5,385 bases of DNA from TMED27 sp963922705 (GCA_963922705.1 CAWUJS010000109.1:1-5385), one strand, 5' to 3'. Shown: positions 1 to 5,318, numbered from the stretch's first letter. A program made the numbers and translations. Notes: generated by a model not told the origin, from the sequence alone.

Positions 1-71
1 TACTATTTCTTACACTTTGGGAATCCCGATTCTAACTAAATACGATCTGCTCTAGGGTTTCTTGCGATTAT

Positions 72-114
72 GCCGCTTTCGCCGGGATGACAACTGTGGG
101 GGATGGGATGACAA
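72..114. repeat. Possible dispersed intergenic repeat (GTCATCCCGGCGAAAGC type)
   Basis: The 174 bp at the left edge hold no convincing gene. On the minus strand this stretch reads TGTCATCCCGGCGAAAGCGG (92-73), close to the hairpin-forming intergenic repeats (TCCCGC-GAAA-GCGGGA style) scattered through many proteobacterial genomes. The stem here is imperfect: three pairs, a bulge, and a C-G pair closing a GAAA loop. GGGATGACAA occurs twice, at 84-93 and 105-114. Membership in a repeat family is inferred from resemblance and cannot be tested with one window. Confidence 0.35.
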
Positions 115-174
115 GAGAGGGAGTAGGATCACCACGGTTTTTACAAGCCATAAGTTCAAATGCAATTGCCATGA

Positions 175-591
175 CTATTGATTAGGGATTGAAAATAGCG
201 ACGGACGTCCGGCGGCGGCGCGTTCTGTATCCCATTTTTCTTTAAGCGTATCCCATTTTGCTTTTTCTTCCGGTGTGTTTGGATCATAAGGCGGCTCACT
301 TATGGCATACCCTCTCTCTTTTGCGTAATCGGGGCATGCTTCAAGAACCATTGGTAAAAAAGTTGCCATGCGTTGTGCGTCCTGAACCACTATACGCCCC
401 AAAAGACTTTTGACCTCACCGCCGTCCGCTTTGATGATTTCATGATCTGCGCGTTCCTGGATTAAATTCGATAATTTTTCAACCCTCTCGCAAAGCGCAC
501 GCGGATCGCGAATGACACGCATATCTTTATCACGGAATAATCGCGGGATACTCCTTTGCAGGTCATTCCAAATATCAGGATTATTTTGCAT
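175..591 (-). CDS. Hypothetical protein, shortened duplicate of the upstream 258-aa protein
   Basis: 138 residues, function unknown. Its C-terminal half matches the upstream neighbour closely: CPDYAKERGY (86-95), then YDPNTPEEKAKWDTLKEKW (102-120) and ERAAAGRP (123-130). Weaker similarity covers the N-terminal part (W8, P16, LCER at 33-36). Unlike the neighbour it has no signal peptide, and a central stretch of roughly 70 residues is missing. The ATG at 591 has no recognisable Shine-Dalgarno sequence, and no ATG, GTG or TTG lies upstream in frame. The frame is nevertheless open back to the neighbour's stop codon, and homology continues into that segment. It may be a decaying duplicate, a cytoplasmic derivative, or the second half of a polypeptide made by stop readthrough. 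The coding frame itself is credible, since nearly all base differences from the other copy's conserved end are silent or conservative. Confidence 0.6.
   Translation of the reverse strand: MQNNPDIWNDLQRSIPRLFRDKDMRVIRDPRALCERVEKLSNLIQERADHEIIKADGGEVKSLLGRIVVQDAQRMATFLPMVLEACPDYAKERGYAISEPPYDPNTPEEKAKWDTLKEKWDTERAAAGRPSLFSIPNQ
203..289 (-). repeat. Direct repeat copy 2 encoding the DPNxPEEKAKW C-terminal module
   Basis: This 87-bp segment aligns without gaps to 692-778, with 12 mismatches counted by eye (75/87 identical). Both copies sit at the same place near the 3' ends of their ORFs and in the same frame. The differences alter only four residues in the core motif, so the pair looks like a tandem gene duplication kept under coding constraint or homogenised by conversion. 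Confidence 0.85.
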
Positions 592-666
592 GAGATCCCG
601 GTCAGGATAAAAAGTCCAGCCGTAAAGTGTGATAGTGTCGTCTGAGATAGAGCCCCCTTGGCCGTT
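592..666 (-). other. In-frame open segment joining the two duplicated ORFs
   Basis: Read on the minus strand from directly after the TAA at 669-667, these 25 codons contain no stop and run into the ATG at 591, in the frame of both flanking ORFs. The last codons give FYPDRDL followed by MQNNPDIWNDL. This lines up gap-free with VCPDKFNADDNFAQWDEM (residues 51-68) of the 258-aa protein: the PD pair, an N, the W and a later P coincide, with several conservative matches. Homology therefore starts upstream of the apparent start codon, as expected if the second copy lost its true N-terminus or is translated as a continuation of the first. Confidence 0.6.
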
Positions 667-1443
667 TTAGTTTTCTATACTGGATAGTGGTGGACGCCCG
701 GCAGCAGCGCGCTCTTTTTCCCATTTTTCTTTGAGCGCATCCCACTTTGCCTTTTCTTCCGGTGAGTTAGGATCATAATCCGCATCCGGGCCATTATAAT
801 TAATGATTTTGTAATAGCCCTTCTCTGCGGCATAGGCTGGGCAGCTATCAATCGTTGAATCATAAAGCAAAGTCAGGTAGCGCGCTTTATCAACCATCTC
901 TTTCACAATGCGAATCTTAATCTGATTGTTTTCATCAAAGAATTGCAGTAAATCATTCAGCATTTTCTTATCACCATGCAGCAATGTATTAATAACTGCA
1001 GTGTTCGCAATACCTTCAGGGTCAACCTGGTTTTCCCTAAATGTTTCAAGATATGCCTCTAATTCTTCATTATCAACAGATCGTTTCACAAGGCTTAAAG
1101 CTAAGAATTCCATAAATCTTTCAGAGTCACCAGCATATCTAACCTTTAGCTCCTTTATGTGCTCACACAACTCAGGGGCAGTCATTTTATTCTCTTCACC
1201 ACCACTTGCCGCTGGTAAAAATTCAGGCAAATGCTCAGTCATTTCATCCCATTGCGCAAAATTATCATCTGCGTTGAATTTATCCGGGCAGACTTCCTGA
1301 CTATGCAAGACAAGTAACTTGCTCGGATAGGCGCATTGCATTGCTTTTTCCGTCGCTTGTACTTTCGCAGGCAAGATCATTAAACCTGTCATTAAGAAAG
1401 ACAGAGAAAATATGGGCAATAAGACTATTTTTAATGTTTTCAT
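667..1443 (-). CDS. Exported hypothetical protein with C-terminal DPNxPEEKAKW module
   Basis: 258 residues; no family recognised. Residues 1-30 form a typical Sec signal peptide: MKTLK, a long hydrophobic core, and a likely signal peptidase I site after AKVQA. The mature protein is mostly charged and probably helical, with four cysteines (37, 52, 93, 201) that could form disulfides after export. The C-terminus carries CPAYAAEKGY (201-210), YDPNSPEEKAKWDALKEKW (223-241) and ERAAAGRPPL (244-253), all repeated in the next ORF. The start at 1443 is supported by AAGGA (1457-1453) nine bases upstream. It begins 26 bp after the peptidase gene and is probably co-transcribed with it. It probably acts in the periplasm or outside the cell. 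A soluble secreted effector, inhibitor or structural protein are all possible, and nothing in the sequence decides between them. Confidence 0.8.
   Translation of the reverse strand: MKTLKIVLLPIFSLSFLMTGLMILPAKVQATEKAMQCAYPSKLLVLHSQEVCPDKFNADDNFAQWDEMTEHLPEFLPAASGGEENKMTAPELCEHIKELKVRYAGDSERFMEFLALSLVKRSVDNEELEAYLETFRENQVDPEGIANTAVINTLLHGDKKMLNDLLQFFDENNQIKIRIVKEMVDKARYLTLLYDSTIDSCPAYAAEKGYYKIINYNGPDADYDPNSPEEKAKWDALKEKWEKERAAAGRPPLSSIEN
692..778 (-). repeat. Direct repeat copy 1 encoding the DPNxPEEKAKW C-terminal module
   Basis: Partner of the 203-289 segment, equal in length (87 bp), about 86% identical by hand count and located at the same position relative to the end of its ORF. Outside this segment the two ORFs diverge much more, so the module is either the functionally constrained part or was recently homogenised. 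Confidence 0.85.
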
Positions 1444-1450
1444 CTTTATG

Positions 1451-1473
1451 TATCCTTATTTATATATCCTTAT
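1451..1473 (-). promoter_or_regulatory. Duplicated ribosome-binding-like sequence before the 258-aa gene
   Basis: On the plus strand TATCCTTAT occurs at 1451-1459 and again at 1465-1473, giving two AAGGATA boxes on the mRNA. The proximal one is correctly spaced (nine bases) for the ATG at 1443. The distal one overlaps the TAA stop (1472-1470) of the peptidase gene. The arrangement suggests ribosome loading right at the upstream stop, that is, coupling or efficient re-initiation. Confidence 0.5.
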
Positions 1474-2684
1474 GGGCAAGTTCTTCTAAAGACAGCGCTT
1501 TGCGCGGTGTTGCGATCAGTAATAGACTTCCACGACGTTACATTGTAGTTTTCGGAAACGCCAGCACCGGGGCCATGCGTCCCTTCACTACCGTTGGATA
1601 CGATGCCGCCGCTACCAGTATAAACACCCGTATGACCGCTATTGCATCGACCAGAATAATTTGAACGGCACGTACCACTTGCACCTGATGTATCGAAGTT
1701 TGTTGGTGTTACTAAAATATCACCTTCCTGTAAATTGGCTGCATCTGCTGCTGTTAATGTTCCGGTGTCTACGATTGTGTAGCACGGGTCATTAGCTAAT
1801 TTTTCGCGCAAAGTTACTGTGCTCAACGTACCACCACCTTGTAACGGATATCCGGCACCCTTGAGTATTTCAGATACAACCCATGCACAGGCAAGATTTC
1901 CTTTATCCGTACCGGGCACACAGGAGGTTGAGTAACCTTCCATTCTTCTGGCAGAATTAGCTATCCTTTCTCCTGGCGTTGCGCCTTCTGGAGGTCCTAA
2001 ATTCGGTCCACCATCACTACACTGCTGATACGTTCCGCCGCCGCCGCCGCCGCCACCGCCGCCGATATCACCAATACCAAAGCCCGGAAGGCCTAGTCCA
2101 CCGCCGCCAGCACCACCACATAATCCGCCGATGACTGAACCGAGATCACCAGCACCAAATAAAGCTGTTTGTGCACCCAGTGAATTTTGAGCATATGACA
2201 TGAAATTGGGGCCGCCGCCGCCGCTACCACAGAAACCGCCGCTGGCTATTTGGTCCATCATATTACAAGCATCCTGAAACTGATTAATAATATTGTTGTA
2301 ATCTCCTGAGGTTGCATTTGTTCCAACAAGCTGCGTAAGCTGTAACATCATGGCATTTTGCATTGGCTGGGATAAACAAGCCAGTAAGCCATTAATCGCA
2401 CCTTGTGCATTGCTAACGCCGGGAATATCATTTAAGCCAGTTACCAAAGGGCTGCCTCCGGCAACAGGATTCAAGCCTCCATCATCATCCAGAAATGGAT
2501 TGCCGGTAGGATCGCCACCATCTGCACCCCCAAGCGGGCAAATATAGTCACCGGCAGTATTAATATAACACTGCCCGGTTGCTCCCTGAGCCAGAACTTC
2601 TGCGTTGTGACAGATCCCTATTAGCAGACAGAATATAAATAATTTCGTTAAAGTGAGTAATTGATGTGAGATGCGCTTAATCAT
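1470..2684 (-). CDS. Exported glycine-rich protein with C-terminal NlpC/P60-like cysteine peptidase domain
   Basis: 404 residues. Residues 1-32 are a signal peptide (MIKR, hydrophobic stretch, likely cleavage EVLA|QG). Residues 33-235 are low-complexity Gly/Asn/Gln sequence with scattered cysteines and an uninterrupted run of ten glycines at 208-217. Residues about 240-404 look like a papain-fold peptidoglycan hydrolase of the NlpC/P60 or CHAP type: ACAWVVSEILKGAGY (265-279) with candidate nucleophile C266, LQEGDILV (318-325), and GHTGVYTGSGG (350-360) with candidate H351, followed by N364 as a possible third residue. Known members cleave peptide bonds in the cell-wall stem peptide. Extra cysteines suggest a disulfide-stabilised extracytoplasmic enzyme. 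The ATG at 2684 has only a weak Shine-Dalgarno (TAAGAA). A TTGTCA box (2745-2740) with a poor -10 (TAATAG, 2721-2716) is the only promoter candidate seen. Export is clear; the fold assignment is from motif recognition and moderately sure. Confidence 0.8.
   Translation of the reverse strand: MIKRISHQLLTLTKLFIFCLLIGICHNAEVLAQGATGQCYINTAGDYICPLGGADGGDPTGNPFLDDDGGLNPVAGGSPLVTGLNDIPGVSNAQGAINGLLACLSQPMQNAMMLQLTQLVGTNATSGDYNNIINQFQDACNMMDQIASGGFCGSGGGGPNFMSYAQNSLGAQTALFGAGDLGSVIGGLCGGAGGGGLGLPGFGIGDIGGGGGGGGGGTYQQCSDGGPNLGPPEGATPGERIANSARRMEGYSTSCVPGTDKGNLACAWVVSEILKGAGYPLQGGGTLSTVTLREKLANDPCYTIVDTGTLTAADAANLQEGDILVTPTNFDTSGASGTCRSNYSGRCNSGHTGVYTGSGGIVSNGSEGTHGPGAGVSENYNVTSWKSITDRNTAQSAVFRRTCP
2034..2063 (-). 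repeat. GGC triplet tract encoding ten consecutive glycines
   Basis: Ten glycine codons in a row (GGC except for one GGA and one GGT) encode G208-G217 of the peptidase precursor, at the join between the low-complexity region and the catalytic domain. Slippage here would change linker length by whole residues without a frameshift. Shorter Gly runs occur at 154-158 and 190-196 of the same protein. Confidence 0.9.
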
Positions 2685-2750
2685 AAAAAAATTCTTACAT
2701 GGTTGGAATTTACTTCTATTAGTTTAATACGCAACTTATTGACAAATTCT

Positions 2751-2784
2751 TAAAATAGATAAAATTTTACTGAAATTTTATCTA
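2751..2784 (-). terminator. AT-rich hairpin, probable terminator of the 322-aa gene
   Basis: A perfect 12-bp inverted repeat (2756-2767 and 2773-2784) encloses a 5-base loop. On the minus strand it starts 11 bases after the TAA of the 322-aa gene and is followed by TTTTAAG. The stem is almost all A-T, weaker than a classic intrinsic terminator, so partial termination or a protein-binding palindrome are alternatives. Confidence 0.5.
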
Positions 2785-2795
2785 GCACCTTAAGA

Positions 2796-3764
2796 TTACG
2801 GCACACAATTACCCGCAGCAGGATTATAATAGCATCCCGGCGCTGAGCAAACTGCATCAGCATGCGTGTCCTCAGGCGGTACACCACTATACACCCGAAC
2901 ACCTGTTGGTATCGGCTGTGAGCCACCGCAATTGATATTCATCATATTCAGTGAATGTGTATAAACATTAGCACCGGCACCTCCCAGAGGGATGATTGAA
3001 ACGCCGCCGGGCTGCCCTGGCTCTGGATATGCTGCAATCATAGCATTTGACCATATATCAGCGCGATCTTCATCATCGCAAGGAATCGGGTTTGTACGTG
3101 GGTCAAAAGCCGCCATTTGTGGTAAAGTTAAAAACATATTCGGATTAAAGTCGACACATCTGAGGAAATTCCATACATATTCCATCGGATTACAAATTGG
3201 TGAGACGGGTCCTACAAATGTTCCACCCGCGAATTCATGACCAAAATTATCATATACAAATTCAAATAACGTGTAACTGACGACCAAACCGATCAAGTTA
3301 CCCTGGCGGCTTGTATGAAGCTCTCCGCCTGGCGGATGAGGACCAGCAATAAGCCCCGCACCGCCATTATTGTTTGGCGCGGTTACAGTACCAGTTGTAA
3401 TTGTTGGAAGATTGTAGGCATAGGGCGTACTTCCACCGCTAAATTGCAACGGAGGATCATTAAACAAGTCAGTCGAATCTACGTTGTCACTAAACAAATC
3501 ATCAGCCGCTTCGTCTAGTTCCTGATTTCTTATATGAAAGCAAGAATACTCCAAAACACTATCCGGCTTTAAAATGAGTGTTTGTGCAATTTCAACTTCA
3601 CGCATTGCCTCAAGATTGGCACGCGCTTCAAGTACATCGGCAAATTCCGGATCACAAGACGGAGCATGCTCGTCCCGCCAATTCTCTGGATTTTGGGCAT
3701 AGGCCGTTATGGGGATAATGCCAAAAAGCACGCTAAAATATACAATTGATAAAAAACGGATCAA
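2796..3764 (-). CDS. Exported cysteine-rich hypothetical protein
   Basis: 322 residues if started at the TTG at 3764. That start is backed by AGGT (3776-3773) eight bases upstream and gives a normal signal peptide (MIRF, hydrophobic core, cleavage about AYA|Q at 23/24). The frame is closed by a TAA at 3782-3780, and no ATG or GTG lies between. The mature part holds nine cysteines (37, 75, 191, 203, 229, 279, 306, 311, 320), with one pair bracketing a predicted helix: SCDPEFADVLEARANLEAMR (36-55) through KPDSVLEYSCF (66-76). A Gly/Pro/Thr-rich middle follows, then a C-terminal CSAPGCYYNPAAGNCVP (306-322). I recall similar 'CDPEF...KPDSVLEYxCF' proteins in alphaproteobacteria, possibly near conjugative or type IV secretion genes, but cannot confirm this. 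Likely a periplasmic or surface protein with disulfides; function unknown. Confidence 0.75.
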   Translation of the reverse strand: MIRFLSIVYFSVLFGIIPITAYAQNPENWRDEHAPSCDPEFADVLEARANLEAMREVEIAQTLILKPDSVLEYSCFHIRNQELDEAADDLFSDNVDSTDLFNDPPLQFSGGSTPYAYNLPTITTGTVTAPNNNGGAGLIAGPHPPGGELHTSRQGNLIGLVVSYTLFEFVYDNFGHEFAGGTFVGPVSPICNPMEYVWNFLRCVDFNPNMFLTLPQMAAFDPRTNPIPCDDEDRADIWSNAMIAAYPEPGQPGGVSIIPLGGAGANVYTHSLNMMNINCGGSQPIPTGVRVYSGVPPEDTHADAVCSAPGCYYNPAAGNCVP

Positions 3765-3797
3765 AATAATAGACCTAATTTAAAAAACTGCTCACTG

Positions 3798-3821
3798 TAA
3801 AATTTTATCACAGAAGATAAA
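3798..3821 (-). terminator. Weak hairpin downstream of the Zincin_1-like gene
   Basis: On the minus strand TTTATC (3821-3816), a 6-base loop and GATAAA (3809-3804) are followed by ATTTTAC, about 40 bases after the stop of the 138-aa Zincin_1-like gene and before the TTG of the 322-aa gene. The stem is only six mostly A-T pairs, so the terminator call is tentative. Confidence 0.25.
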
Positions 3822-3861
3822 CATTCGCATAATTTTATATTCAAAATAGATGAATTTGATA

Positions 3862-4278
3862 TTAATCACGCCGCATCATATTATCAATTTCTTCATCGGG
3901 AAAATCATGGGCGCGGGCTATTTCCTCTACCATAACCTCACGTATCAGCACAGTAATATCGTCGCAATTCTCACACCAAACATCCAAAATTGGACGGCGG
4001 AATAATATGAGCTGATCTTCATCGCTGGTCGTCTTTTTTTCAACGCCCGGTGATAACTCTTTTCCGCTGCGATAAAGAGCCAGAAGCTCATAAGGGTCAT
4101 CAAGTTCCATATCAGCCTGCGTTGCTTCATCGGGGAAATCTTCGATAACAATACTGATATCGCCGCAATATTCTGATAGCTCTGAGGGCATTGACTCCAA
4201 AATAGCACCAACGAGCGTTTCAAAGTCATTTAATCCCGGCGGGGTTGTGTAATTCATGATGATCTGTTTTGCATCCAT
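3862..4278 (-). CDS. Zincin_1-type (metallopeptidase-like) protein lacking the HExxH zinc motif
   Basis: 138 residues, close to the usual length of this small family (Pfam Zincin_1, annotated 'metallopeptidase family protein'). Family landmarks are in order: PPGLNDFETLVGAILESMP (13-31), IVIEDFPDE (43-51), DPYELLALYRSG (61-72), LILFRRPILDVWCEN (90-104) and DDITVLIREVMVEEIARAHDF (106-126). In catalytic members the last block reads like VLIHEIGHHFG. Here the aligned residues are E118-E119-I-A-R122-A-H124, so both zinc-binding histidines of HExxH are replaced while the catalytic-position glutamate remains. The codons (GAG, GAA, CGC) are unambiguous. The protein is probably cytoplasmic and, if folded, non-catalytic or altered in function. 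Start 4278 is preferred over the internal Met8 because AAGGT (4291-4287) sits eight bases upstream. It is divergent from the pterin dehydratase gene. Confidence 0.8.
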   Translation of the reverse strand: MDAKQIIMNYTTPPGLNDFETLVGAILESMPSELSEYCGDISIVIEDFPDEATQADMELDDPYELLALYRSGKELSPGVEKKTTSDEDQLILFRRPILDVWCENCDDITVLIREVMVEEIARAHDFPDEEIDNMMRRD

Positions 4279-4318
4279 AGTACTTGACCTTCCCCAAGCA
4301 TCCCTGTCAGATTTAATT

Positions 4319-4342
4319 TATTATTGTTTGAATCGAATAATA
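4319..4342. promoter_or_regulatory. Inverted repeat in the divergent promoter region
   Basis: The 94-bp gap between the two divergent starts (4279-4372) must hold promoters for both genes. It contains a perfect 7-bp inverted repeat, TATTATT and AATAATA, around a 10-base spacer. It could be an operator shared by both genes, but the arms are simple A/T sequence and chance is a real alternative. No convincing -35/-10 pair was found on either strand. Confidence 0.25.
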
Positions 4343-4372
4343 TCAGGCTACTGTGATTTAAGGATAGGTACA

Positions 4373-4660
4373 ATGGTTGATCGATTAAGTGATCCACAGG
4401 TTGAAACTGCATTAAAGGCGCTGGAGGGATGGACTGTTTGTCTCGATCGGCATGCGATACAAAAAATATTTAAGTTTAAGAGCTTTTCAGAAGCATGGGG
4501 GTTTATGAATAAGATCGCCGTCTTTGCAGAGGAGATGGATCACCACCCGGAATGGTTTAATGTCTATAATCGTGTAGAAATTACCCTGACCACGCATGAT
4601 GCGGGTGGGCTGAGTGAGCTGGATTTCGCGCTTGCCGAGAAGATTGAGGGGCTGATTTAG
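4373..4660 (+). CDS. phhB: 4a-hydroxytetrahydrobiopterin dehydratase (pterin-4a-carbinolamine dehydratase)
   Basis: 95 residues, the normal length for this family. The enzyme dehydrates 4a-hydroxytetrahydrobiopterin formed by aromatic amino acid hydroxylases (e.g. phenylalanine hydroxylase) so that the pterin cofactor can be recycled; it is cytoplasmic. The signature is intact: E53-x3-H57-H58-P59-E-W61-x-N-V-Y65, then T74-H75-D-A-G-G-L80 and D84, giving the three active-site histidines 57, 58 and 75. The ATG at 4373 is chosen because AAGGA (4360-4364) lies eight bases upstream and the protein then begins with the usual short N-terminal leader (LSDPQVETALKALEGW). An upstream in-frame ATG at 4256 would overlap the divergent gene and add 39 non-family residues. 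No hydroxylase gene is visible nearby. The symbol phhB follows common usage; some genomes leave this gene unnamed. Confidence 0.93.
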   Translation: MVDRLSDPQVETALKALEGWTVCLDRHAIQKIFKFKSFSEAWGFMNKIAVFAEEMDHHPEWFNVYNRVEITLTTHDAGGLSELDFALAEKIEGLI

Positions 4661-4732
4661 CTTTTTTATTGCCAACTCATTTAAATTCCTTATCCTTCAT
4701 AAAAGGTAGAAAAATAAATATAGCAATAAGCA

Positions 4733-5245
4733 ATGACACAAAATAACGGAAAATACCTGGTCGGTATCTATCCTGGAACATTTGACCCGGTCACAAAAGG
4801 CCATCTTCATTTGATTCGCCGCGCATCTCGTATGGTCGATAAGCTCATTATTGGCGTCGCAGACAGTGACAGAAAAAATCCTCTCTTTGACCTTGATGCG
4901 CGTCTGTGCATGCTGAGCGAGGATATTGAAAACCTAAATGACAAAGGCTGTGAGATTGAAGTACAAAAATTTCATAATCTCCTTGTACATTTTGCACGTG
5001 ATGTAAAGGCATCGTGTATCTTTAGAGGTCTGCGCGCTGTATCTGATTTTGAATATGAGTTCCAGCTCACCGGCATGAACGCTAAGCTGGATCCTGAAAT
5101 AGAAACGGTATTTTTGATGGCATCCGATAAATGGCAATTTGTTTCTTCAAGTTTTGTAAAAGAAATTTGTTCTTTAGAAGGCGATATAAGCGAGTTCGTT
5201 ACACCACAAGTCGCAGAACGATTGAAAGCAAAATTTACCACTTAA
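4733..5245 (+). CDS. coaD: Phosphopantetheine adenylyltransferase
   Basis: 170 residues, slightly longer than the usual 159-165. It transfers AMP from ATP to 4'-phosphopantetheine, giving dephospho-CoA, the penultimate step of coenzyme A synthesis; cytoplasmic, normally hexameric and essential. The nucleotidyltransferase features are complete: YPGTFDPVTKGH (13-24) with the (T/H)xGH motif at 21-24, K48 in RKNPLF matching E. coli K42, RGLRAVSDFEYEFQ (98-111) with R98 and R101 matching E. coli R88 and R91, IETVFL (123-128), and SSSFVKEI (138-145), the SSS phosphate-binding motif. The extra length comes from a short N-terminal extension (MTQNNGKY) and a few C-terminal residues. The gene lies 72 bp after the dehydratase in the same direction, with no clear terminator between. 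Its ATG lacks a good Shine-Dalgarno; the only AAGG (4703-4706) is too far upstream. Confidence 0.97.
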   Translation: MTQNNGKYLVGIYPGTFDPVTKGHLHLIRRASRMVDKLIIGVADSDRKNPLFDLDARLCMLSEDIENLNDKGCEIEVQKFHNLLVHFARDVKASCIFRGLRAVSDFEYEFQLTGMNAKLDPEIETVFLMASDKWQFVSSSFVKEICSLEGDISEFVTPQVAERLKAKFTT

Positions 5246-5250
5246 AAAGC

Positions 5251-5279
5251 TTGACGAGACTCTGCCAAAAACATAAGGT
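5251..5279 (+). promoter_or_regulatory. Candidate promoter for tRNA-Lys
   Basis: TTGACG (5251-5256) lies five bases after the coaD stop. A 17-base spacer leads to TAAGGT (5274-5279). The -35 is a strong sigma-70-type match in the form often seen in alphaproteobacteria; the -10 is poor against TATAAT. Initiation near 5286 would give a leader of about 30 bases before the tRNA at 5319. Confidence 0.45.
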
Positions 5280-5318
5280 GCAGCATCGTTTGACTTAACA
5301 GTCCTATGTCAAAGTAAC

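Noticed and set aside
926..1664. Plus-strand ORFs at 926-1300 and 1341-1664
   Set aside because: They lie opposite the 258-aa and 404-aa genes, which have signal peptides and recognisable modules. The plus-strand products look like serine-rich antisense shadows without ribosome-binding sites.
2992..3518. Plus-strand ORFs opposite the 322-aa gene
   Set aside because: Short, with no family resemblance, antisense to a gene with a coherent signal peptide and cysteine pattern.
4256..4372. Longer start for the pterin dehydratase at 4256 (39 extra residues)
   Set aside because: It would overlap the divergent gene's start, the extra residues do not resemble the family, and a well-spaced AAGGA supports 4373.
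4666..4729. TTATTGC and GCAATAA pair between the dehydratase and coaD as a terminator
   Set aside because: The arms are seven mostly A-T bases separated by about 50 bases with no following T tract; not a credible hairpin.
4934..5241. Minus-strand ORFs inside coaD
   Set aside because: coaD is certain from its full motif set; these are antisense shadows.
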